Assembly: GCF_022458985.1 (NCBI RefSeq)
Contig: NC_061789.1
Location: 11,351,707-11,415,706, forward strand
Reading direction: 5' to 3'
DNA: 64,000 nucleotides
DNA from: Mugil cephalus
Lineage: Eukaryota > Chordata > Actinopteri > Mugiliformes > Mugilidae
The notes below the pieces were generated by a model. The model ran no database searches. It had not been told where the DNA came from and was given only the letters and a program-made list of their open reading frames with translations. Both the position numbers and the translations under genes were made by a program. This document shows positions 24,619 to 34,959 of this stretch, piece after piece; within the stretch, counting starts at the first letter, position 1, and each line of letters opens with the position of its first letter.

Positions 24619-27600
24619 CTAGCTGTGGATGATCTGAAAGGCAGGAGACAGAGAGAGCTGACACGTGTTCCTCGCAGGTAGCCCTCAACATCAGCAGGTG
24701 CGTCTACTTACAGCTGGTTGATTGACGTAGTTTCCGCTGTCGTCGTAGTCATCGTCGTCGTCGTCTTCGTCGGTGGTGTCACCTGCAGGAGAGGATTCTG
24801 GTGTTGGCCCTCGTGGAAAGTACTCTGCTGGACAGATCCGTAGCTCTGGATGATGAAAAGAAAGACATTATCAGGATCTGTGGTGATCACCGCGTTAAGA
24901 TTCACGTGGTCAGACCGTCATGGAAATGTGACCACCAACTAACACGACTGAGAGCCATCCTCGCCGGGGAGCATGAATTTGAAATTGTTGCATCTCTTGT
25001 GTTAATAAATGAAAGCTTTAGAGTTTCTATTTTTTTTTTTTTTTTTAGTTGGAGTATTAACTTTAAATCAAAAATCTGGAAAACCTCGTCAAAGCTTTGG
25101 CTTTGGATACATTTCTGAATCTCAAAACATCTACTTGACTTTGAAGTCCAAACATGGCAGAAACGTGAGCTTCCATCTTGTTTTCAAAGAGTAATATTGG
25201 GATTTTGGTTTCGATCCGATACCAAGTAAATACAGGGCTAGTACCATCGATACCAATACTTTTTCTTGAAACTATTGAATAACTTTTTAGTTTTTTTTTA
25301 ACTTTTTTTCTATTTTTCCTTTAGTTAGTTGATTACAATTAAAATACAGGACAAATATTTAGCAAATAAACCTTTTTTTTTTGCGAATTACAATATAAAA
25401 CAATTTATATATATATTAAAATTTAAATAATTCCCCTTTGACTACACACAATTGTTTTAGGGGGGAAAAAGTCCTTAGTGCAAAATGAGAAAATGAAGAA
25501 GAAAAATATAAATATAACAATGAACGATGTAAACAACACAATAACAATGGGAAATAAAGTCACTAACAATTTTCAGTTGAGGAAAATGCGTAAATAAAAG
25601 CAACAATGTAAAAATAAATATATAAATTGCTCAGAGAGGGTTGAGAAGCGTCGGCTCATTAATTTTCCACCACAGAAGTGAGTCATTATCTACATGTAAT
25701 TGTCTTCTTTTCTAAGTACCGACGCAATTCAATAACGACATCAGTTACATCTGTGCGATGCTGCTGTGATGCTAGGATTTCAGTATCAAACTCCATATCC
25801 ATATCTCACATTTCGCTAAAGCCCGAGCTGTGCTCGCACAAACTCTGTGACATGTAATTTACTGGACGTATAGAAGAGAAACTGTTACAAAAGTATCGAT
25901 CTCATCACGCTAATATCGATCCGATACCGGCATTGGTACTATCGATATTTAGATCGATACACCCAGCCCTATCAAAAAGTCATTTACCACAAATGTGCAC
26001 AGTAGTGAGTACTACGCTTTTATAGATGAAAGTGATCGGTAACTGCTAGCTGCTTGGCTAACTGACCACACATTGACTACTTTCTCTCCATGCTGTTAGC
26101 ATGCTAGCTATAACATTAGCAAACTAGGTTGAGTTTAATATAGACCACATACAGTAGACAGAGGGTCTCTACTTAATCAGTGAGTTTACATGCAGAGCTT
26201 AATCGAGCTATGCTCAAAATTCAACTTTCTGACTACAGTCCTTGTCCCAGTTTACATGCAGCGCAAGAAAATCGAATAACTGTTCTCCTCCTCCACACTA
26301 GGTGGCGATACGTATCTTTTCAGCGGGTTAATACCACGTTAATACGGCCCGATTTCCGGGTTGACCTATTGCGTGATATAATAAACTAGAGTCGTTCATG
26401 CGGCAGACCGGCATCTCAAACAACAACCAGGCGGATTTTAGTACATTTTTTAATCTTGTACGTAATGTCCGCGCTATTTCTGGTGCAGCTAAGTTCCGCG
26501 ATATCCGTTTCTCTTCTTCTTCTGCGACCGGCTTTCTTGGGTGTTTTTGTTCCGGGGTCACACGCCAGCGCAGCGGTCGTGGAGCATGCGCACACGCATT
26601 ATCCGATTTAAAAGTCCGATTCAATCGCATTATCTGGGTGTCTCAAACGGATAATGAGAACTTCGATTTTAATCGGAGTAACGTGTTTACATGCACTTAA
26701 GTTCTCCTGTTATAGTCCGATTAAAGCAATAATTCGTTTTTTCAAGTGCATGTAAACGCACTGAATGTCTCCACCAGTTTGGGGGTGTTTCAAAAAAAAT
26801 TTGAACTTGAAGGAGATGGTGACGTGAGTTTCCAGCTGACCTCAAAAACAACCAGATAGTCAACATGAGTAGATCTTCCTGTATGACCTCAGAACTAAAA
26901 GTGGACCTCTAACCAAGCTCAACTCAAAATAAACTACGCCAGAGAAAACAAACAAGACATGGTTGTAACTCACTTGAAATGCTTGGATTCACATTCTGAT
27001 AATCGTGGTCATTTTCTTCCTCTGAGGCAGGTGTCGAACATTTACTATCAGCTGTATAAATGTAAAGAAATAATTTACAGGTACATTTGAAAAAGAAAAA
27101 ATGGGACAAATGTGAAACAAAACAAAAAAAAAAGCAGACGAGGACTCTTACGTGTTCCTTCCAAGTTCTCGTAATCATGTAGGGTGTCTGTGGAGTAGCA
27201 AATAAAGACAACATTCACACTTCGCATAAACAGGCACCCACATTATGTCACAATGTCCATTTTACATGCTATTTTGAGACACTTTTTTGTAAATCTAAGA
27301 TAACAAGCACACACTCTTCAGTAGGTCGTTATTAGCATCTCAGTTTCTGTACCTGAACAGGGCGTCGAAGGCCGGTTCTGATTGTCAGCGAGCACGATTC
27401 TATGGAAACCACAGAAAAAATGAGGGATCAGGTCAGTGTTTGATAAAAAGCAAACAAACAAATAAATAAATAAAAAGCGGTGATACTTTGAAAGAGGAAA
27501 CCTACATGTAATCGCCTTCTGGGTTGTCAAGGGACTCGGGTCCTGGGGGAAACAGAACGCACACATACACTTACACAGAGTTCAACTCAAAGGACTTTAA

Positions 27601-30161
27601 TACAACATTAAGTTAATAATTAAAATAATATATGGCAGTTATCTCCAGTCAGGAAGCAGTAATAGATGACAAGTTAAAGAGTGGAGTCTGGACGGTATTT
27701 GTTATTGTTTTAGATTGAAGCAAAAATAAAAGCATAAAATAAGCATAATTGTGTGATTACCTTTGTTTAATCGCAAGTTAACTGTGAACAATCGTGCGAT
27801 TAATCGCAATTTATCATGATAACATTTAGAAAGTTTATGAGCAGAAAACAGTGTTGATTGATTAATAAAAGTCGCTGCTTAGTTTTGTTGTACAATGAGC
27901 CACAGCAGATATCATTTTATTATTACTGTATAAGTACGTATTAAGTGATACTATTGTTTCATTACAAATATTCAAAAATTGAAATCCTTTGAATCATGAA
28001 TTTTACAGCTAAACAGTCCAAGTCATCATGATCAGGTCTGTTCTCAATTTGAATCAAATTTTCCTTGCTTGATTGTAATGACTCAAAAACGACGTTTAAT
28101 GACAGTTATTTGTTGAAAAGCCCCATTAGTCTGTTCATCTGACTACTGATCTGGAAAGCTGCAGCTAAGAATAAATCCAGGGCAGTTTTTTCTGTCATGA
28201 CTGAAAGCAAATGACGGCTCTTACCATTGACTGGATTCTCATAACTCGGGTTGCTCTCTGCAGAATAGAAACAGTGCGTTGGGTGTTCAAGCTGTTTTTA
28301 ACACGTGAAATAAAAAATTAAATAAAATAAACAAACACGACTTGTGAATCTCACCGGTTTCTGTCGGCGTGTAGGGTCGTCTTCCAGGATCAGGTGAATT
28401 ACGCCTGAAAGTGAACGGCAGAAAATTAGGGATGGGTACCGTCACTCTGAACCATAATGGCACCATCCCATCCCTACATAAAGTGTCAGCTAGTAAACAG
28501 CGGTCTATAGAAGTCTGTTATGGTGACACATAAGTTTCAGTCTGATGAATCATTTTAGGTGAAAAGCTGGCGTGTTTAATTAAAGTTACTCACAAAGTCG
28601 ACAACGCGTTGGAGGGAGAGTGGATGCTTAGGCCAAAGGCTGGATGCGCTGAAATTCAACACAGAGAAGATTACCTGCATCACAGCATCATCAACACACC
28701 ACAAGCTGTCATTGGAAACATTTGGAGTTGGAGTCTTATTCATTATAGTTTCACCAGTTAAAATGTTTCAGATCAGATTTAGATCATTGATGTCATGACA
28801 GCAGCTTGTGAAACTATAACAGCTGTTCATTTTCCTTTGATTCAGCATGAATATCGATCAAGTAGTTTTTGAAATAGAACAAAACACATTATTAATTTAC
28901 ATTGTTACTATGTGATTTCCTAAAGTTAATTTTTACCGTGAATTGTTGAATAATAATAAATTATTCTTGCACATAGAAATCAAAAGCTTATAAATAGTCA
29001 CTGACATAATTAGTAAAACAGAGTTATAGCGTTGCATGCTACTATTTTTTAGAGATTTAAAAGGGACTTGTTGTTCCTGACTATGAAAAATATTTCAAAA
29101 TATTTCAGCTATTTCAAATGTTTAATACTCACAGGGGTGGATAACTCTGAATTCAGTTGATCTGCTTCAAAGAAAGAAAAGGCATCATTATATGATTTAC
29201 TCAGACAGTTATCGATAAGTACAAACGCACATCAGAACAGACTTAAAGTAGGGTATTGTTAAGGTTTTATCTGATACCGGAGCCTAACCGGTATTTCTGA
29301 AACGTGCCTATAAAAGGTGCCTGAACCGGTGCTTAAAAAATGGGAAACTTTGGCCAAAAACGGTGCCTTTCTATTTTTAAGGCATTGTGTGCAAGAATAT
29401 TAATTTAAATAAATATGTTAATATATATAATATATATAATATAACTATATTTATATTATTTAAATTAAGCTGTATAGAAGTAAGACTAAGATAACCAATA
29501 CAAAATAAAATTCCAAACACAATGAAGTACGGTGAACTACAGTCAAACTTTTGACCATTTCGCTTTATCCAGGTTTTCCACCGCGTGCGTAGTCTACTTG
29601 ACGCAGTAGCGGCTCCGCAGTCAATCGCGGCAATTCAGGTAGGTGGAAGGTTCACTTCCATACATACCGGTGAAAAATTGACATGACGTGACATGTACAC
29701 GTGACGCGTCGGCACAGCAATTACCCGACTATAGGGGCAGTAATTAAAAATTCAGCTGCACCTAAATGAAGCACCGATAATCTGAGTTGCTTTTCGGTCT
29801 AAGCATCGGCACCGGTGTCGTTGCGGTACAGAGTATCGATACTCATATCTACTTACTCGATGTACTCCTCCGAGGCGCTCCCTTGCCTGATGGAGACTGT
29901 TGACAGATAAGAGAAAACATTAAAGCGAAACAATCTGAGTGCGTCGGTCAAATGTGTGAAAGTTATGGTCTAAGGTCTGGTTTCAAAGGCCCTTCTGAAA
30001 GTCGCGTGATGAGTCGTCAACCGCATGTGAATGTAGCGCGACGAGAGCCGCGTCTCACCCATAGGGCCTTTGTTCCTGCAGTCCAGGCAGGCGACGACCA
30101 GGAGGACGAGGGCGAGGAGGACGCCGGCCGACACGAGCACCACCAACCAGGTGGGATCCAT
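24619..30161 (-). CDS. lat: Linker for activation of T cells (Lat), 12 coding exons
   Basis: Palmitoylated transmembrane scaffold that, once phosphorylated by ZAP-70, recruits PLC-gamma1, GRB2 and GADS beneath the T-cell receptor. Exons (minus strand): 30161-30059, 29896-29857, 29161-29133, 28648-28594, 28404-28355, 28257-28225, 27542-27506, 27399-27353, 27187-27152, 27051-26974, 24845-24712, 24633-24619; every junction is GT-AG and in phase, giving 218 aa (human about 233-262). Seen: one membrane segment at residues 5-26; a CxxC palmitoylation pair C25/C28; Y115 in GDYIIVLAD, matching the human PLC-gamma1 site GYLVVLPD; YxN motifs Y98 (YENP), Y137 (YENL), Y161 (YQNV) and Y209 (YVNQ) that suit GRB2/GADS SH2 domains; an acidic run at 195-202. 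LAT2/NTAL is the alternative, but the PLC-gamma-type motif and adjacent spns1 indicate LAT. Introns carry several transposons. Confidence 0.9.
25193..25972. mobile_element. hAT-like non-autonomous element, about 780 bp, in lat intron
   Basis: The ends are rich in ATCGAT/GATACC words arranged in inverted orientation, and the right end reads ACCCAGCCCTA. Flanking 8-mers CAAAGAGT (25185-25192) and CAAAAAGT (25973-25980) form a target duplication with one mismatch. The A/T-rich interior has no transposase frame. It sits in the 2.1 kb intron before the penultimate lat exon. Confidence 0.65.
26178..26763 (+). mobile_element. MITE with GTTTACATGC ends, copy 1 (586 bp)
   Basis: Inverted ends CAGTGAGTTTACATGCA and CAGTGCGTTTACATGCA bound a 586-bp non-coding element in the same lat intron. 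Its first about 230 bp matches, in reverse orientation, the fragment at 45845-46072 (shared words include GTCCTTGTCCCAGTTTAC and TCCTCCTCCACACTAG). No clear target duplication was found, so the superfamily is not assigned. Confidence 0.75.
28428..28475. repeat. Short inverted-repeat relic
   Basis: AGGGATGGGTACC and GGCACCATCCCATCCCT face each other across about 20 bp in a lat intron. It looks like an internally deleted remnant of a small DNA transposon. Confidence 0.5.
29249..29850. mobile_element. hAT-like non-autonomous element, about 600 bp, abutting a lat splice donor
   Basis: The sequence opens TAGGGTATTG, is dense in ACCGGT/GGTGCC words on both sides and closes with GTATCGATACTCATATCT. 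The 8 bases on the right (ACTTACTC, 29851-29858) and left (ACTTAAAG, 29241-29248) share only their first five, a weak or decayed target duplication. The right copy, read on the minus strand as GAGTAAGT, is the splice donor of the lat exon 29896-29857. No transposase frame is present. Confidence 0.55.
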
Positions 30162-30494
30162 AGTTCATCTGAGGAGAAGAAGAGTGAGAGGACACTTTCT
30201 CATTATGACTCACGGGACCTTTAATCATCCACAGAATAAACCTGAATAACATAAATAATATCAAAGTAATCCAAGTATTTAATTTCATATTACTGGATTC
30301 TTTTATCTGGATTATCCACAGTAAAGCTCATCATCTACTTTATCTGAAAAGTACTAATACTTTATTTAACCCAGCACCGACAGTGATCAGAGTTTGTCTG
30401 TGTTTGGTGACTCGAGGCTGAACACGAAGGAGGACGAATCTCTAAAACACATTATTAAATAAAAGACACCAGTTGAATAAAGTTTTCTTTTTCT

Positions 30495-30499
<5 letters not shown>

Positions 30500-30534
<35 letters not shown>
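30500..30534 (+). repeat. Poly(A) run
   Basis: About 35 consecutive A on the plus strand in lat intron 1, just upstream of the first coding exon on the minus strand. Open frames across it (poly-Lys, poly-Phe) are artefacts. Confidence 0.95.
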
Positions 30535-30536
<2 letters not shown>

Positions 30537-31114
30537 GCAAAAACCCTGCAGGAAGCAGAGACTCGCTAAAAACCAGCGAGTGCTCTCCACAACAACTTTT
30601 TATCTCCCCGTCAGTCGTCGCTTCACCAGAACTGGAAGCTTCCATCAGTGAGGTTTTCACTCAAAAACATGTTGAATTTCCACAACTTAGAGAAAACTTA
30701 AGTAAAAACCTAAGTTGAAAACTACACGAGCTGGATGAGACAAAACCAGAGAGGTTTGTGGTCAGAGTGACGAACGGCTTCATGTTACACTTCTACAAAA
30801 AACAAAGAAACATGAGGGGGCGTTTCACTTGTATAACCATGATATGATGGGTAATAACCTGATCACCTGATAACAGTATCTGTACTGGCTTTGTGCACTG
30901 TACACTGTCCATGACTTAGATACTTTAGAATTTTTCTCCCCATCGTCAGGAGTTTGATTCACTTTGAAGCAGGACATGTAGTTTGTGTTATAAAGAAATA
31001 TCGACAAGCTGCTCTAAAAATCAGGTTTTAAGTCTGACTTTAAAGTCTTTTAAAGTTTTTAAGTCTGATTAATTTTAAATGTTCTCAATCTAGTGTAAAA
31101 CCAGTCTGAAGTCT

Positions 31115-31690
31115 CCATTGTAAATCTAATCTAAAACCAGTCAAAAGCAGGTTTAAAATGAGCCTAAATTCATTTTAATATTAGATTGAAACAAGTTTAA
31201 ATCTAGATCTAGTCTAAAGGAAGTTCAGACTCAGGATTTAAATTGGATTTATAGTGGATGAAGACTAAGACAATTTATGTCAATCCAGTTTTAAACATGT
31301 TTAACCTTGATCATTTTTAAATTCCTTCTAGATCCACTTTAAAATCAGTCTGAATCCAATGTAAATCTAATCTAAATCCAGTCTAATAAAGTTTAAAATA
31401 AGCCTAATTTCAGTTTTAAGTTAGATTAACACACATTTTAATCAGTCTAAATCCAGTCTAAACAAAGTTTAAACTAACACTATACTTAAATTGGACTTAT
31501 ATCGGACGTAGAGGACCACTGTCAATCCACTCTAGACCCAGTTTACAATAACTGAATCCAATGTAAATGTAATCTAAATCCAGTCCAATAAAGTTTAAAA
31601 TGAGCCTAATTTCAGTTTAAAATTAGATTAAAACACATTTTAACCAGTCCTAATCTAGTCTAACAGAAGTTTGAACAACGTCTACAACCA
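31115..31690 (+). repeat. Three diverged tandem repeats in lat intron 1
   Basis: A unit opening CCAATGTAAATCTAATCTAA recurs starting at 31115, 31356 and 31558 (spacing 241 and 202 bp). Each copy continues through AAGTTTAAAATGAGCCTAA-like and TTAGATTAAAACA-like blocks. Surrounding sequence is made of shorter AGTCTAAA/CCAGTTTA words, suggesting older rounds of duplication. No coding content. Confidence 0.75.
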
Positions 31691-34600
31691 TTATGTCCAT
31701 TAAATCCAGTCTAAAACAACTTTAAACTTTAAAGTCTATATCCCCTAAAAACAGTTTCATCGTGATAGAAAATTAAACACAAAATCATCACCTGTGGAAA
31801 TAAACTGGTCCTCGTTCTAGTTTATATATTCACATTTGAGTCGACTTTATATTTGACTTACGGGCTCAATCGCGCTGAAGTAATCTTAGTGAAAAGTATC
31901 TTTTAGTGATTTCCTGTCATTTTTATCCAGTTTCAGTGGAACTTACAGCTAATCTGTTTCAACGTTGTTGTGCAAGTGAAAAGCTGCAGATTCAGCTGCT
32001 CTGACTTCACCACCAGCCTGACATTTGTGTGTTTCTTGCAGGTGGTTGCTGCTAAGGCTGTTATGACTTCTCGCAAACATTTGAGTCAGATTGAGGCTTG
32101 CGTGTGTCAGGATGTATTTAGTAAAAACTTTAGAGTAAAAAAAACAAACAACTGTCTTTATACGCGCTGAGAGCATTGAGACACCAAATACGTTTTTAAT
32201 TTAATGTAAAAGCAAAACTAAATTTCAGCCCTCAGCTCCTTCTGCACGATGCGGTAGACACGTAGAGGTCGCGTTAGGTTGCACTGAAATCAATTCATAA
32301 CCTCTTTGGTTAAACCGTGCTTTCGGCTCCTTAACTCTTTCTTTAATTTTAATTCTGACTGTCTTCAAATTGAAACTGCTGCCGGTTTGCTCTTCCCTGA
32401 AGCCTTGCAGCCGGATGATAATCTGCCTCCTGATTGCAGAGTTGCGTCACGCAGGAAGGAAAGCCAAGTCGACACGTGGTGCAATTGACTGGTACTGATC
32501 ATTTTCTTTCCTCTGCAGACCTGAACTCTCCAGTAATCGTTCGCCAAAGCCTGGAAACTCACCGACGCACCGTACAAAAGTGGAAACCGGCCACAAACGC
32601 TCAGCTCCGGATTCTCCTCAACCTCAAAACTTCTACACAAACAGCGTTGCTGGAAAGAAACCAAAACCAAATATTCTTGTATTCAGTCAAATCATCTTGT
32701 ATTAAGAGATTACTTATTGCTTCTTTTTGCTTGACAAAAATTCTTAAAATAAGCACAAAGTTCTTGTCTCTGAACAAAATATAAGATTCTTTGACACAAA
32801 GATTTTTTTTTTTTTGCTTTCTTGAAATTCCTTTTTTGCAGTGTAGTCGTCACCGCTCCTTGTTTTGTCAAATACTGGAAGTCTTAGCTACCTTTAAGAC
32901 ATATTCCCGCTATGAAAGCCCCTTTTTTTTGTTTTGTTTTTTTTTGTTTTTTTTAAAAAAGGTCACAGATGTCGAGAGGAAGTGTGACATGAACAGACTG
33001 CTGACAGCGATTAATCTACATCAATCAAGAAGACTTGTTTCCTGGCCCCAACTCTGATGAAACCTGATGAAGTTTCCTGTGAATTATCTTATTATTTTAT
33101 TTATTTGCTTGCACACATAAAAAAAATAGATAAATAAAAAAAAATAGAAGAAGTGCTTGCAAATATCTCTTGGTAGAGTGGAGGTTCGTGGAAATGTGCA
33201 GGTGGGGTCGGAAAACTACAAGTCTTCTAAGAATAATTTAAATGAGGTGAATGATCAATATCAATATATATAAACAGACAAAACAAATGCGACAGAGTAA
33301 CTTATGTGTAGATAGATTAATAATGATGGTGAAACTTCTATTGTCAGACATGGAGTCAGTTTTAAAGTTAATCTATAACGCCGCGCCACATTTTACTTTG
33401 ACACGTTTGATTAACGACACCAAACCAAAAATCTCAGTGGATAACTCGTGTAAAAGTGGAAACACCGAGGGAGCAGCAGCTTCGAACCATCATTACATGG
33501 AGTATTTGTATCTCTCAGAGATCAAGAAGCCTTGAAACACTTCCTGTTAACTCTGCTGCAGTTCTTCTGACATCAAGGTGACGACCGAACTGCAGGAAGT
33601 CACATCTTCCAGTCCTGAACAGAACCTTCATGAAACTGTCAACAGTCATTTTTTTACTCTTCGGGTCCTCTGCACATCAAACGCACCAGATTTAGCAGCC
33701 GGATTTGGGCACGACTTTGCCTCGTTTGCACAGAGTCACGCCAACCGTTTACAGTTTTTCTTCTCGTGCTGAGTTAGCCGGCTCCCGGTTGTAGAGGATT
33801 TCAAACTAATTCTTAGATGGCGATTCAGAGTTCTTGTGAACACACAGCTCTACAAAAATATATGGGCACAAAATGGCCTACACATGTAGAAGAAACGTGT
33901 TCAAATCGTGTTTTTATTTATTTATTTTTGGTTGCTGTGTGTAAACCTTTTTATTTAAGTCAGGTGCTTAAACGTATGATGTAAATGTAAATGAATGTAA
34001 ATGTGTGGATGCATTCAAAAACACCTCAGTGCTTTAGAATAATAATTCTCATCACGAGTTAAAATACAAAAGAATCCTCAGTAGAAGATGTTTTAAACGT
34101 CAACTTTTGTTTTTGTAAACGAACAAAATCCTGTTTCAGCTTAATTATATATTAAAGTTGGTTCTGTTGCATTCACTTACAGCGTCGCTGACAGATTAAA
34201 GTTGCTTTCTGGTTTTAATCAGTCTGATCTCGTGTGTATGTGACAGATCTCCATCTCTGAAACTTCACGAATTTTCTCCAAATGTTGTACCGGTTGAGAG
34301 GTTCCCAGTGGTTTTTGACATGTATATAAATTAAACACTTAAACCTATGCACCTGGTTTAATCCCATAACGCAGCTTCATGATAGAGGAGGATTATTTCT
34401 GCTAAATTGCTGTTGATCATGGAGGTAAAATAAAAACACCGTGAACATTAAATATGATGCAGTTTTTTTGACAAAAGAAACAAAAGGTTTAAACTGTGCA
34501 GATTTGTGTCATACTTCTGCCCTATTGAGTAATTTTTTCAGCAGTAACCAGCCAAGAGGCCAAACTCCTACTTGTTCAGGAAACGAGGCCTGTTCGCTTT

Positions 34601-34724
34601 GGAGCCACTAAAATGAGCCACACTGAATAATAATAAAAAACTTTTAATGGATCTGATCTTCTCTAGGTTCAGACACCTGAGAAGATTAAATAATAATAAT
34701 AATAAAGAAAGATGGAGCACTCAC

Positions 34725-34950
34725 CTACGCCTGGGGACAAACAGCGATGGCAGAGAGAGTCGGGCGGAGGGTGGGTGGAAGTTTCAGGTCTCCTCCACAG
34801 TATCTGCTCCACATGAGGCGCCTACAGTAACCAAACATCTGCCATGTCTGAACGCGTCCTCGCTCGGGCCTCGTCTGATGAGCTGATTTGGAGTCTGGGC
34901 GTCTTTTTTTTTTTGTCAGCGACTCTCCTCCTCTGTCATCAGCCAATCAC
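34725..34950 (-). promoter_or_regulatory. lat: lat 5'-untranslated first exon and promoter area
   Basis: On the minus strand a consensus donor GTAG|GTGAGT ends an exon at 34725. Splicing it to the acceptor at 30170-30169 places ATGAACTATGG at the start of exon 2, the second ATG being the Lat start (30161). The region 34.8-35.6 kb is more GC-rich than its surroundings and may hold the promoter. The transcription start was not determined; the right border of this feature is approximate. Confidence 0.5.
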
Positions 34951-34959
34951 CTCTCGAGT

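Noticed and set aside
24619-30161. Reading the minus-strand adaptor as LAT2 (NTAL)
   Set aside because: The GDYIIVLAD motif matches the PLC-gamma1 site of LAT, and spns1 lies directly upstream as for human LAT.
30387-30718. Open frames spanning the 35-base A run
   Set aside because: Poly-Lys/poly-Phe artefacts of a homopolymer within a lat intron.
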